A DNA stretch of 64,000 nucleotides from an uncultured Clostridia bacterium. GTDB taxonomy: Bacteria > Bacillota > Clostridia > Christensenellales > DTU072. Each line of letters starts with the position of its first letter. Position 1 is the first letter of the stretch. The translations under genes and the position numbers were made by a program. This document shows, one piece after another, positions 52,098 to 60,885 of the stretch. The stretch covers positions 146,516-210,515 of the forward strand of contig CALVUD010000002.1 in NCBI GenBank assembly GCA_944363505.1, in the 5' to 3' direction. The notes beneath the pieces are model-generated. The model was not told the origin of the DNA, made no database searches, and worked only from the letters and a program-made list of their open reading frames with translations.

Positions 52098-54305
52098 TTA
52101 TAGTCTGTTGTAGTTGATAAGGCATCCCGCCTCGATTATCTTTCTTTCCTCCGCGCCGAGGGCGTCAACGGTAAGCGTGATCCCGGATTCGGCGTCCCCT
52201 CTTATCAGGGTCGCCTTAGCGGTACCGCTTGCAAGCGCGGAAGCGGGGTCTTTTATCAGAATAATGTCGCCAACCTCGAAATCGGAGGCTTTTCCGTCAT
52301 ATCTGAACGGAATCATTCCCCAGTTTATAAGGTTGGAACGGTAGCGCTTAGTGGCGTATTCGTTGGCGATATTCGCGATGCCGCCCAGTACGCGCTGAGA
52401 AGAAGCCGCCTGCTCTCTCGCCGAGCCGTCGCCCGGCTTCACCGCGAAAATAACGCTGCCTATCTCGGTATCGGAAACCGAACCGCCCGCCAGTTCGAAC
52501 GCGCGCTCGTAGCCTGACGGGATCCTGCCGTTTTCGACTTCTTTTTCGGCGTCGCGCACTTTTTTGGCGCGGGCAACGTATTCGGGTACCTTCCTGGAGA
52601 GCGCGAATTCGGCAAGCCTTAACGGATTGGAGCGGTAAGAACTCGTTTCGCCCGAGGGTATCAGCTCGTCGGTGGTCGTTACGGGGTCGTCGATGACGGC
52701 GACCATACGCATGATCAGATTCTTTTTCAGCGACGGCATCGACGGAATGTCGGAGATGTTGGGTCCCAGAACGAGTTCGGAGCCTTTGTCGGGAGAGCCG
52801 AATCCGTTATATACGCGGTTACGGTACGCGCGGTCTGAATAGTTTGCCTCGGGAATCTCGTCGTCGTAATCGACGTCGGTCGCGGCTGTCAGCACTCCGC
52901 CGTTTGCGGCGGTCGCGGCGATGCTTCTCGCGTCCATCAGCGCGACGGAAGCTATCTGACCCTCGCCGGGCTTGGAGCCTTCGCGGTTTTCGAAGTTGCG
53001 GGTTGTGTGCCTTATCGAAAAACCGTTGTTTTGCGGCACGTCGCCCGCGCCGAAGCAGGGTCCGCAGAACGAAGTCTTGACGACGGCGCCCGCCTCGGTA
53101 AGCTCGGTCAAAACGCCTTTTGCGGCGAGATCGGCGTAAATCGGTTGAGATCCGCAATATATGCTGAAGTTCAGTCTGTCGCCGATACGTCCCGTTTTCA
53201 ATATTCTCGACGCCGCGAAAATGTTGTCGTAGGTGCCGCCCGCGCAACCCGCTATGACAGCCTGGTCGACGATCACTCTGCCCTTTGAATCGATTTTGGA
53301 AGTTAAAGAGAATTTGTCGTTTCTGATAAGTTCCCTGCCGCGCTTTTCCGCCTCGGAGAGTATCTCGTAAGGCGCGGCGATAAGCTCTTTCAGTTTCACC
53401 GCGTTGGAGGGATGGAACGGCAAAGCTATCATCGGCTCGATCTTGTCAAGCTCGACCTCGATGTATCCGTCGTACAACGCGCCGTCCTCGGGAGCGAGTT
53501 TTTTATAGTCGGAGCCCCTGCCGTGCGCCGTCAGGTATTCCTTGACCTTGTCGTCGGTCTCCCATACCGAGCTTAGGCAGGTCGTCTCCGTGGTCATGAC
53601 GTCGATCCCGTTTCTGTATTCGACGGGAAGCGAAGCTATTCCGTCGCCCACGAATTCCATCACTTTGTTCTTGACGAAACCGTTCGGGAACACGGCGCCT
53701 ATTATGGCAAGCGCCACGTCCTGGGGACCGACTCCCTTTTGGGGTTTTCCGCTGAGTTTAACCGCGACGACCTCGGGGTATTTTATGTCATAGGTTTTAC
53801 CGATGATCTGCTTTACGAGTTCGGGTCCGCCCTCTCCTATCGCCATCGTGCCCAGCGCGCCGTAACGGGTATGCGAATCGGAGCCGAGTATCATCTTGCC
53901 GCCGCCCGCGAAGTTTTCGCGCATGAACGTATGTATGACCGCAAAATGCGGAGGAACGTATATGCCGCCGTATTTTTTCGCGGCGGTCAGCCCGTAGACG
54001 TGGTCGTCCTCGTTGATCGTGCCGCCCACGGCGCAAAGGCTGTTGTGGCAGTTCGTCAGAACGTAAGGTACGGGGAATTTTTCAAGTCCTATCGCCCGCG
54101 CGGTCTGAATGATCCCGACGTAGGTGATGTCGTGCGAAGCCAACGCGTCGAATTTGATCCTGAGTATCTGTCCGGGTTCGGCTTTGGTTCGGGAATGCGC
54201 TTTAAGTATCGAGTACGCGACGGTCTTGTCATATCCGTCAGAATCGGTCGCGGGTACGAATCTGCCGCCCGTATAACGGAATTTTCCTTGATTTAGTTTT
54301 ATCAT
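52098..54305 (-). CDS. Aconitase-superfamily hydratase
   Basis: The 735-residue protein carries the three [4Fe-4S] cysteines of the aconitase family (VIAGCAGGTYDNI and SFCGPCFGAGD). It also has GSDSHTRYGALGTMAIGEGG, and a C-terminal swivel domain (NEYATKRYRSNLINWGMIPF). It is closer in overall layout to the YbhJ-type hydratases of unknown substrate than to AcnA, so I leave the substrate open. It leads the long co-directional run and has its own promoter and a GGAGAG box. Confidence 0.8.
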   Translation of the reverse strand: MIKLNQGKFRYTGGRFVPATDSDGYDKTVAYSILKAHSRTKAEPGQILRIKFDALASHDITYVGIIQTARAIGLEKFPVPYVLTNCHNSLCAVGGTINEDDHVYGLTAAKKYGGIYVPPHFAVIHTFMRENFAGGGKMILGSDSHTRYGALGTMAIGEGGPELVKQIIGKTYDIKYPEVVAVKLSGKPQKGVGPQDVALAIIGAVFPNGFVKNKVMEFVGDGIASLPVEYRNGIDVMTTETTCLSSVWETDDKVKEYLTAHGRGSDYKKLAPEDGALYDGYIEVELDKIEPMIALPFHPSNAVKLKELIAAPYEILSEAEKRGRELIRNDKFSLTSKIDSKGRVIVDQAVIAGCAGGTYDNIFAASRILKTGRIGDRLNFSIYCGSQPIYADLAAKGVLTELTEAGAVVKTSFCGPCFGAGDVPQNNGFSIRHTTRNFENREGSKPGEGQIASVALMDARSIAATAANGGVLTAATDVDYDDEIPEANYSDRAYRNRVYNGFGSPDKGSELVLGPNISDIPSMPSLKKNLIMRMVAVIDDPVTTTDELIPSGETSSYRSNPLRLAEFALSRKVPEYVARAKKVRDAEKEVENGRIPSGYERAFELAGGSVSDTEIGSVIFAVKPGDGSAREQAASSQRVLGGIANIANEYATKRYRSNLINWGMIPFRYDGKASDFEVGDIILIKDPASALASGTAKATLIRGDAESGITLTVDALGAEERKIIEAGCLINYNRL

Positions 54306-54335
54306 TTCGCTCTCCGATGTATAAAAATTAAATAT

Positions 54336-54364
54336 ATCTTACTACGAAAAAGTTTATAAATCAA
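54336..54364 (-). promoter_or_regulatory. Sigma-A promoter of the hydratase
   Basis: The minus strand reads TTGATT (54364-54359), 17 bases, TAAGAT (54341-54336), with a leader of roughly 25 bases before the ATG. Confidence 0.65.
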
Positions 54365-54401
54365 GCGGATTGCCGCTTATAATTGCACGCGCGCCCGTGT
54401 A

Positions 54402-54431
54402 AAACAAAATTAACGGCGCCCTCGGGCGCCG
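54402..54431 (-). terminator. Intrinsic terminator of the phosphatidyltransferase gene
   Basis: On the minus strand CGGCGCCC-GA-GGGCGCCG forms a GC-only hairpin followed by TTAATTTTGTTTT, 21 bases after the stop. Confidence 0.85.
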
Positions 54432-54451
54432 AAATCTGCGGTTCGACCGCC

Positions 54452-55093
54452 TCAGGAACACGCGTTTTCTTCCGACGCGTCGTTTTGCTCCTCGCTTTGA
54501 AGGCTTCTGCGCCTTTTTATCGCGGTGACCACCGACTTTACGTTGTCGTCGAATTCGGGGATTATCAGCTGAATGGCTATTTCCTCGACGGCGGCGAGTA
54601 TACATACGGAAGTAACCGCGTATATCAGAACGTCCGCCGTGCCCGCTTTCTCGCACATCGTATAGAAAAACGGGATCAGATAAAAGATTATCATGGCGAT
54701 CTTGTTTCCGACGGTATGGAGCATGGCAAACTTTTTGAACCTTACTCCCGTAACCACAGCGCCCAGAACGCGCGTCAGGAAAAAGGCTATCACGATCCCC
54801 AGCGCCCCCGTATTCAACGGCTTCATATTGTAAAACACCACCGTGGTTCCCGTAAGCGTAAGCAACACGTCGCCTATCGTGTCCGCGGTCGAGCCGAAAC
54901 GGCTTTCCGATTTCAGAGCGCGCGCTATTACGCCGTCGAACAGATCCGACACTCCCGCCAGCGCGTAAATAACGTAAAACGCCGTTTGATAAGGAGCTAC
55001 GAACAGTATCGCAATCGCGGCGGCGATCCTGTATAAAGTCAATATATTGGGCACCTGCCTTAAGGCAGCGTACAAGAAACCGGTTTTTTTCAT
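54452..55093 (-). CDS. CDP-alcohol phosphatidyltransferase (PgsA-like)
   Basis: The 213-residue membrane protein has the class signature D-G-x2-A-R-x8-G-x3-D-x3-D: FDGVIARALKSESRFGSTAD then IGD. The preceding VPNILTLYRI is typical of PgsA-type enzymes, which transfer phosphatidyl groups from CDP-diacylglycerol to an alcohol. The alcohol is not evident. The ATG at 55093 is only eight bases from the -10 box, so the mRNA would be leaderless. A GTG at codon 16 is an alternative start that gives the usual short N-terminus. Confidence 0.82.
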   Translation of the reverse strand: MKKTGFLYAALRQVPNILTLYRIAAAIAILFVAPYQTAFYVIYALAGVSDLFDGVIARALKSESRFGSTADTIGDVLLTLTGTTVVFYNMKPLNTGALGIVIAFFLTRVLGAVVTGVRFKKFAMLHTVGNKIAMIIFYLIPFFYTMCEKAGTADVLIYAVTSVCILAAVEEIAIQLIIPEFDDNVKSVVTAIKRRRSLQSEEQNDASEENACS

Positions 55094-55100
55094 AAGCCAA

Positions 55101-55129
55101 ATATTAGCATATGTAGAAAGTATTGTCAA
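55101..55129 (-). promoter_or_regulatory. Sigma-A promoter of the phosphatidyltransferase, leaderless
   Basis: The minus strand reads TTGACA (55129-55124), 17 bases, TAATAT (55106-55101). The ATG begins at 55093, at or within two bases of the expected transcription start. Confidence 0.7.
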
Positions 55130-55261
55130 ACCGCCGCTGAATAATCTTACACGGTAAAAAAACGGAAGAAAAGCCTTTCCAAGCTCGGTAACAAAACTGT
55201 CGGCTTCTTCATAAAGTGTATTGAAAAGGGAATCACCCTAATTTATAAGGAGGTTTGCAAA

Positions 55262-55456
55262 GTGAACGGTTTTAACTTCGGCGGGTGCGGCTGCGATTGC
55301 ATTTCCTGGATCATCATAATCCTGTTGCTGTGCGGCTGCTGCGGTAACGGCGGCGGATGCGGCTGCTGCGAAATCATTATCATAATCCTCTTGCTTTGCT
55401 GCTGCGGTTGCGGTTGCAACAACGGCTGCGCGAGGAACGATTACGACTGCAAGTAA
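55262..55456 (+). CDS. Cysteine-rich small protein (high-cysteine HCB13-like)
   Basis: The 64-residue protein contains 16 cysteines. It reads as two similar halves, each a Cys/Gly cluster followed by a very hydrophobic stretch: CISWIIIILLLCGCCGN and CEIIIIILLLCCCGCGCNN. This matches the small high-cysteine proteins annotated in Clostridia as 'chorion class high-cysteine HCB protein 13', thought to chelate metals but not studied. The GTG start has a perfect AAGGAGG box eight bases upstream, and a strong terminator follows, so it is a genuine single-gene unit. Confidence 0.8.
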   Translation: MNGFNFGGCGCDCISWIIIILLLCGCCGNGGGCGCCEIIIIILLLCCCGCGCNNGCARNDYDCK

Positions 55457-55477
55457 TCGGTAAGCGTCCTTACATAG

Positions 55478-55512
55478 GCAAGCCCGCCCGAACGGCGGGC
55501 TTGCTCGTTTTT
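55478..55512 (+). terminator. Intrinsic terminator of the cysteine-rich protein gene
   Basis: An eleven-base-pair stem GCAAGCCCGCC with GGCGGGCTTGC around CGAAC is followed by TCG and five T, 21 bases after the stop. Confidence 0.9.
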
Positions 55513-55547
55513 CCATATGAGGATACCGTTTTTGCGGTTCAAGGATC

Positions 55548-56477
55548 CTATTTAAACGTAAAGAAGGTATTGCGTTTGACCTTTACAAACTGCGTCAGCA
55601 TGTATGCCAAAAAGCTGAACGCCACTATCGCGGCAAATATCGCGGCAATGGCGTCAACGCCCGCTGACTTGCCGAAAAAGTCAATGTTCACGGAATACGC
55701 TTCCCTCACGGACTCCGCCGCAAACGGCGAAAGTTTTTCGAGCTCGGATATCGCACCCTCCATGAAAATGCTTCTGAATACGCCGGCGGAATATGTGCCC
55801 GGCAAAAACAAGGTAACGTATTGCACGGCTTTGGGAAAAGTCGAAACGGGCATATAAGCGCCTATCAGAAAGCCTATCGCCGCGCTGAGTATACCGACCA
55901 GTCCGCTGTGCGCTCCTTCGGTTTTTATTATAGTAACGCACGCCGCCGTGGCTATGACCGACGCGGAAATCACGGATAAAAGCGTCATGCCTATCGCCGC
56001 GAACACGTCCGCAGCCGAAAGATACCAGCCCGTGGCGGCGAGGTATATCAAAGCCAAGGCGAGTACGACGACGCAGATTATCGTCGAAACCGCAATGTTA
56101 TAAATCATATAAGAAGCGGCAATGACCGAACGCTTTACGGGCGCCGCCAAAATGTCCGATATTATGCCGCTTTCGCGGTCTTTTACCAGCAGATTCTGGG
56201 AAGTGAACGTAACGGTTATGCAGGACACGGAAACGACCCCCGCTATCATCCAGCCGTCTATCACCGCATGCAGCACGCCTTCGTCGACGGGAAGTCCTTC
56301 CATGGCGGATTTCAAGGAATCGTACTGGATGTCCCCCAAAAACAGCACGTAAAGCAACAGTATTATGATGGGCGCCAGCAAAGAAAAGAACACGCTCATT
56401 TTGTCCGAGAGGAAGATTTTTATGCCTCTCAGCGCAAGTCCGGAAGCCACCGAAACGTCGTTTTTAAAGCTCTTCAT
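55548..56477 (-). CDS. ABC-2 type transporter permease
   Basis: The 309-residue protein has a first membrane helix followed by a large external loop and five further helices (MIAGVVSVSCITVTFTS, VVVLALALIYLA, GILSAAIGFLIGAYMPVSTFP). The stretch LLVKDRESGIISDILAAPVKRS is characteristic of ABC-2 permeases. With the ATPase encoded upstream it forms an exporter. Its start overlaps the ATPase stop by 14 bp. The substrate is unknown; drugs, lipids or polysaccharide are usual. Confidence 0.9.
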   Translation of the reverse strand: MKSFKNDVSVASGLALRGIKIFLSDKMSVFFSLLAPIIILLLYVLFLGDIQYDSLKSAMEGLPVDEGVLHAVIDGWMIAGVVSVSCITVTFTSQNLLVKDRESGIISDILAAPVKRSVIAASYMIYNIAVSTIICVVVLALALIYLAATGWYLSAADVFAAIGMTLLSVISASVIATAACVTIIKTEGAHSGLVGILSAAIGFLIGAYMPVSTFPKAVQYVTLFLPGTYSAGVFRSIFMEGAISELEKLSPFAAESVREAYSVNIDFFGKSAGVDAIAAIFAAIVAFSFLAYMLTQFVKVKRNTFFTFK

Positions 56478-57393
56478 ATCCGCCTCCTTCCAGTTTCTTG
56501 CCCGTAACGCGCAAAAACACGTCGTCCATGTTGCCCTTTATAACTTCGAAGTCGTCGTCGAATTCGGGATGGTTTATCAAAAACTGCCTTGCCGCTGCGG
56601 AATCGGGCACGGAAACCCTGTACGCGTTATGTTCGTAAACGAATTCCATCCCTTCGCCTTTCAGTAGCTTGTCCGCTTCGTCGCTTTGCTTACGGTAGAT
56701 CTTTACGCAGTCGGAAGAGTACCTGTCTTTCAACTGTACCGGACTGCCTTCCGCCACCAGTTTCCCTTCGTCGATAATTACTATCCTGTCGGCTTTGTCG
56801 GATTCTTCCATGTAATGCGTGGTCAACAGTATGCTCATTCCGCTTTGACGGCGTATGCGTTCCACCGTTTCCCACACGGTTTTGCGCGTTTTCGGATCGA
56901 GACCGGTGGTCGGTTCGTCGAGAATCAGCAGTTCGGGAGTATGTATCAGCGCCCTCGCTATGTCCGTCCTGCGCCTTTGCCCGCCCGAAAGCTTGGAATA
57001 CGGGCGTTTTATAAACTCGTCCAGTCCGAGCATCTCGGAAATTTCGCCGATACGGCGTTTCTTCTCGGCGCCGGCGAGTCCGTACAACGAAGCGCGGGAA
57101 GAGAGATTGTCGTATACGCTCAGCCGCTGATCCAGCACGGAATTTTGGAAAACTATCCCCGTTTTGGAGCGCACGAACATCGGGTCCTTGTCGAGATCTC
57201 GCCCCGCAAGAGTGATCTTACCTTTATCTTTAGGCAAAACCGTGGTAATTATGTTGATTGTGGTGGATTTTCCCGCCCCGTTTACTCCCAGAAAAGAGAA
57301 AAATTCCCCGCGTTCTATATCGAAGGAAATATCGTCTACGGCTTTGACGTTGCCGTAACTTTTGCTGAGGTGTTCAATTTCGAGTATCTTCAT
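56464..57393 (-). CDS. ABC transporter ATP-binding protein
   Basis: The 309-residue protein has Walker A GVNGAGKS (36-43), signature LSGGQRRRTDIARAL and Walker B LLILDEPTTGLDPKTRKTVW, plus a C-terminal extension typical of drug-export (DrrA-like) ATPases. The frame opens at 57417, but GGAGA before the ATG at 57393 and the normal N-terminus MKILEIEHLSKSYG favour this start. Confidence 0.93.
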   Translation of the reverse strand: MKILEIEHLSKSYGNVKAVDDISFDIERGEFFSFLGVNGAGKSTTINIITTVLPKDKGKITLAGRDLDKDPMFVRSKTGIVFQNSVLDQRLSVYDNLSSRASLYGLAGAEKKRRIGEISEMLGLDEFIKRPYSKLSGGQRRRTDIARALIHTPELLILDEPTTGLDPKTRKTVWETVERIRRQSGMSILLTTHYMEESDKADRIVIIDEGKLVAEGSPVQLKDRYSSDCVKIYRKQSDEADKLLKGEGMEFVYEHNAYRVSVPDSAAARQFLINHPEFDDDFEVIKGNMDDVFLRVTGKKLEGGGYEEL

Positions 57394-57454
57394 TTTTTCT
57401 CCGTGCACGCTGCACAATCATTATACAACATGCAACGACCGTTTGGCAACAAAC

Positions 57455-57482
57455 AGAAAAAATCCCGTCCGAAACGGGCGGG
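57455..57482 (-). terminator. Intrinsic terminator of the MATE transporter gene
   Basis: On the minus strand CCCGCCCG-TTT-CGGACGGG pairs over seven of eight positions and is followed by ATTTTTT, 17 bases after the MATE stop. Confidence 0.8.
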
Positions 57483-57498
57483 AATACGGATTTGAAAT

Positions 57499-58935
57499 TT
57501 AAAACCTGATCGCAAGCGCGAGCGCGCTCAACAGTTTTCTGGGATGAACGAAGACTTCCTCTATTTCCTTTGCAGCGGAATCGCGTTTGGGAAACGCCCT
57601 CTCGGGAGTGCGGTGCATCCACTTCTTGCGCGCAAAACGTAACGCAAAGAATATACCGCGCAGTATCTCGTCCGCCGCCATGGCTATCCATATTCCTTTC
57701 AGCCCGTAGCCGAGCTTGACTCCCAGCAAATATCCTATGCCCGCTTCGACCGCCCATTCCATGATCACAGTAACGGTAACGGGGAAATTGATGTCGCCGA
57801 CCGTCGCCAGACAACGCGTCATCACAATATTGACGGAACGCCCTATCTCCAACGCTATCTCGATAAGCAGTATCGATTTTGCAAGCTCCAGCACCTCGAC
57901 GTCTGAGGTCAGAAATCCGAGAACGTAATCGGACGACAGCCACAATATCGCGGTTACCGCCACGGAAACGCCTATACATACCGCCGTGGTTTTGGCGACT
58001 CTCGAGGAAACCGTAGAATATTCGCCCGCGCCCACAAGGTATCCGATGTTGATCTGAGTGGATTGCGCTATCGCCAGCGAATACAGATACGCGACGTTGG
58101 CAAGCATGCTGCAATAAACTTTCGTATTTATTACTGCGGTACCGAAAATGTTTATGAAACTGAGCACCACTATCTGCGACAGGTTATACGAAGCGGTTTC
58201 GCCGCCCGTCGGCAAGGCTATTTTCACGATGTCCTTGAAAGTCGCCGCGTCGAGCGCTTTGATATCGGAAAATCTTACCTTGACGGGCACGCGTTTAATC
58301 ATGACAGCAAGCGTTATCAAAAGACCTATAAGCTTTGAAACGTCCGTCGAGATCGCCGCGCCGAGGATTCCGTATTCGGGGAAGATCCAGATACCGTTTA
58401 TCAATAACCAGTTACCCAAAATATTGGTCAGGTTCATTACGACTGCTATGATCAGGATCTCTTTCAGCCTCGAAAAACTCCTTAATACCGCAGTTCCTGC
58501 AAGCTGTGCCGCCTGAATTATGAGTCCCGCGCCCACTACGGTGATATATCCCGACGCCTGTCCGATGATCTCCTCGGGAGCGTTCAACGCGTAAAGGAGA
58601 GGCGTCGCCGCGCTTACGGAAATCACGGTGAAAACCAAACCGAAAGCGCCGCTGAGAACAAAAGTCCATATCACCGCGTCCTTCATCTTTTTAGTATCGT
58701 TTGCGCCGATATAGTGGGTCAGGGCGATCATTCCGCCCGAAGAAGCCATAGTCAGAATGACTATCACCAGATTGATGACGGTATTGGCGTTTCCTATCGC
58801 CGCAACCGAATCGGAAGAATATCCCGAAAGCATTATCTGGTCGACGTTGCCAACCATCAGCTGTAAAAACAGCTCTGCGAAAATTGGCAACGACATCAAA
58901 AAAATACGTTTACCGTTCACAGAATATTTTCTCAT
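57499..58935 (-). CDS. MATE-family efflux transporter
   Basis: The 478-residue protein has twelve membrane segments in two related halves, beginning LMSLPIFAELFLQLMVGNVDQIMLSGYS. It contains GTAVLRSFSRLKEILIIAVVMNLTNILGNWLLING cut to the motif NILGNWLLING, and RCLATVGDINFPVTV in the second half. It probably exports drugs or metabolites using an ion gradient. The frame is open to 59115, but the upstream codons are not membrane-protein-like. The ATG at 58935 is the natural start, although only a weak G-rich box precedes it. Confidence 0.88.
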   Translation of the reverse strand: MRKYSVNGKRIFLMSLPIFAELFLQLMVGNVDQIMLSGYSSDSVAAIGNANTVINLVIVILTMASSGGMIALTHYIGANDTKKMKDAVIWTFVLSGAFGLVFTVISVSAATPLLYALNAPEEIIGQASGYITVVGAGLIIQAAQLAGTAVLRSFSRLKEILIIAVVMNLTNILGNWLLINGIWIFPEYGILGAAISTDVSKLIGLLITLAVMIKRVPVKVRFSDIKALDAATFKDIVKIALPTGGETASYNLSQIVVLSFINIFGTAVINTKVYCSMLANVAYLYSLAIAQSTQINIGYLVGAGEYSTVSSRVAKTTAVCIGVSVAVTAILWLSSDYVLGFLTSDVEVLELAKSILLIEIALEIGRSVNIVMTRCLATVGDINFPVTVTVIMEWAVEAGIGYLLGVKLGYGLKGIWIAMAADEILRGIFFALRFARKKWMHRTPERAFPKRDSAAKEIEEVFVHPRKLLSALALAIRF

Positions 58936-58945
58936 TTTTTTGTCC

Positions 58946-58963
58946 GACCCCCGCCCCGGGGTC
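58946..58963 (-). promoter_or_regulatory. Hairpin in the MATE gene leader
   Basis: GACCCC (58946-58951) and GGGGTC (58958-58963) form a six-base-pair stem 11 bases before the ATG. On the minus strand it includes the only G-rich stretch that could act as a ribosome binding site. It may limit translation initiation. Confidence 0.35.
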
Positions 58964-58996
58964 GCCTCTTTCTCGTCTTTGATTTTTTCTGCACAC

Positions 58997-59025
58997 GTTA
59001 TACAATCAAGGCGCGAAAACGGCAA
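58997..59025 (-). promoter_or_regulatory. Probable promoter of the MATE gene
   Basis: The minus strand reads TTGCCG (59025-59020), 17 bases, TATAAC (59002-58997). Confidence 0.5.
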
Positions 59026-59103
59026 GCGGTAAATGCAGATTGAAACTGTAAATAAATAGTAAAAATAACGGGCGGCGAAAAAGCCTCCCGACACGGCAGA
59101 AGC

Positions 59104-59136
59104 ACAAAAAAACAAGGCGCCGTAAGACGCCTTGTT
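59104..59136 (-). terminator. Intrinsic terminator of rny
   Basis: On the minus strand AACAAGGCG and CGCCTTGTT form a nine-base-pair stem around TCTTACGG, followed by seven T, 15 bases after the rny stop. Confidence 0.9.
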
Positions 59137-59151
59137 TCGATGGTTTGAGTT

Positions 59152-60747
59152 TTACTTTGCGTATTCTACCTTGCGTACCTCGCGTATGACGTTGACTTTG
59201 ATCTGTCCGGGATATTCCAGCTCGTTTTCGAGCTTTTTGGCTATATCCTTTGCCAGGTACTCGGTATGCGCGTCGTCCACCTCGTCGGGCTTGACGATCA
59301 CTCGGATCTCCCTACCCGCCTGAATGGCGAACGATTGCTCTACTCCTGCGAACGAGTTTGCCAGACTTTCCAGTTTTTCCAGACGTTTTACATAAAATTC
59401 AAGCGATTCTCTTCTGGCTCCGGGGCGTGCTCCGCTGATTGCGTCCGCCGCCTGTACCAAAACCGCTTCCACGCTGTTTGCCTCGACGTCGCCGTGGTGC
59501 GCCGCTATACAATGGATGACCTTTTCGGATTCCTTGTATTTGCGCGCCAGTTCTACGCCGATCTGAACGTGAGTGCCTTCGTATTCGTGGTCTATCGATT
59601 TGCCGATGTCGTGCAGAAGGCCCGCCCTCTTGCACAGTTTTTCGTCGGCGCCGAGCTCACCAGCCAATAATCCGGCGATATAGCTGACCTCCAAAGAATG
59701 TTTCAGGACGTTCTGACCGTAGCTGGTGCGGTACTTCATGCGTCCCAAAAGCTTTACCAGTTCGGGGTGGATCCCGTAAATACCCGCGTCGAATACCGCG
59801 GATTCTCCGGCCTCCTTTATTGTCGCGTCCATCTCGCGTCTGACGCGGTCGGCGACTTCCTCGATTCTGCCGGGATGGATCCTGCCGTCGGCGATCAGCT
59901 TCTGTAACGTCAGCCTCGCTATCTCGCGTCTGACGGGATCGAAGCCCGAAAGCGTTACCACGTCGGGAGTGTCGTCGATTATGATGTCCACGCCCGTGGC
60001 GGATTCCAAAGCCTTGATGTTCCTGCCTACCCTGCCGATGATCCTGCCTTTCATGTCTTCGCCCGGCAGTTCAACAGTGGAAACCGTAGCCTCGGACGCC
60101 TGGTCGACGGCGCAGCGCTGTATCGCCAGAGCGACGATGTTCTGAGCCTTGCGTTCGCCTTCTTCCTTTGCCTCGCGTTCGATTTCCCGGACGATCACCA
60201 GCGCGTCGCGCTTGGCTTCTTCCTGCATCTCGGAAATCAGCTGGTCTTTGGCTTCTTCACGGCTCATGCCGCTGACCTTTTCCAACTCCTGCATCATTTT
60301 TTCGGAGTGGTTTTTGAGTTCCTCCTCGATCGCCTTTATCTTCTGTTCGCGGCTTTCGAGGTCCTTTCTGGTCCTGTCGACGTTCTCTATCTTACGGTCG
60401 AGGACGTCTTCCTTTTTGTTGATCGCGTCTTCTTTCTGGTTGATGCGCGATTCCTGTCTTTGCAATTCTGCCCGTCTGTCTTTGGATTCTTTTTCCAACT
60501 CGTTGCGCAGTCTGAGCTGTTCCTCCTTCGCTTCCAGAAGAGCGTCTTTCCTGAGGGTCTTTGCCTCCAGGCGCGCTTCCTCCAGCACTCTGGCGTACTC
60601 CGTTTCGGCGTCGCCCTGCTTCTTTTTCAGAAACTGACGGTATCCGAAAAATCCCGCCAGTCCTCCGACGATCAAAGCAGGTATCAACGTTACGACAACT
60701 ATGAGTCCGTCCTGCATGGCGGAAATCAGTAATTGACTGCCTAACAT
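59152..60747 (-). CDS. rny: Ribonuclease Y
   Basis: The 531-residue protein has an N-terminal membrane helix ([21 protein letters not shown]), a long coiled coil (about 35-200), a KH domain ([20 protein letters not shown]) and an HD domain with [10 protein letters not shown] (His379-Asp380). It initiates mRNA decay at the membrane. The ATG follows AGGAGG by five bases. A consensus promoter and a terminator mark it as a single-gene unit. Confidence 0.97.
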   Translation of the reverse strand: MLGSQLLISAMQDGLIVVVTLIPALIVGGLAGFFGYRQFLKKKQGDAETEYARVLEEARLEAKTLRKDALLEAKEEQLRLRNELEKESKDRRAELQRQESRINQKEDAINKKEDVLDRKIENVDRTRKDLESREQKIKAIEEELKNHSEKMMQELEKVSGMSREEAKDQLISEMQEEAKRDALVIVREIEREAKEEGERKAQNIVALAIQRCAVDQASEATVSTVELPGEDMKGRIIGRVGRNIKALESATGVDIIIDDTPDVVTLSGFDPVRREIARLTLQKLIADGRIHPGRIEEVADRVRREMDATIKEAGESAVFDAGIYGIHPELVKLLGRMKYRTSYGQNVLKHSLEVSYIAGLLAGELGADEKLCKRAGLLHDIGKSIDHEYEGTHVQIGVELARKYKESEKVIHCIAAHHGDVEANSVEAVLVQAADAISGARPGARRESLEFYVKRLEKLESLANSFAGVEQSFAIQAGREIRVIVKPDEVDDAHTEYLAKDIAKKLENELEYPGQIKVNVIREVRKVEYAK

Positions 60748-60822
60748 TTTAACCTCCTATTAAGTTTTGAAATTTCGCGTGTATATATGCGGTCGTTCGC
60801 TACCGAATATTCACTAAATTTT

Positions 60823-60851
60823 ATTATATATCTTTAAGTATGTTTTGTCAA
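60823..60851 (-). promoter_or_regulatory. Sigma-A promoter of rny
   Basis: The minus strand reads TTGACA (60851-60846), 17 bases, TATAAT (60828-60823), an exact consensus match. It gives a leader of about 68 bases. Confidence 0.85.
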
Positions 60852-60885
60852 TGCAATTTTACACCGCGCGGGTACCCCGCCCGAC

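Noticed and set aside
58936..59115. 60-codon N-terminal extension of the MATE protein
   Set aside because: The extension overlaps the promoter and leader hairpin and is unlike any transporter N-terminus.
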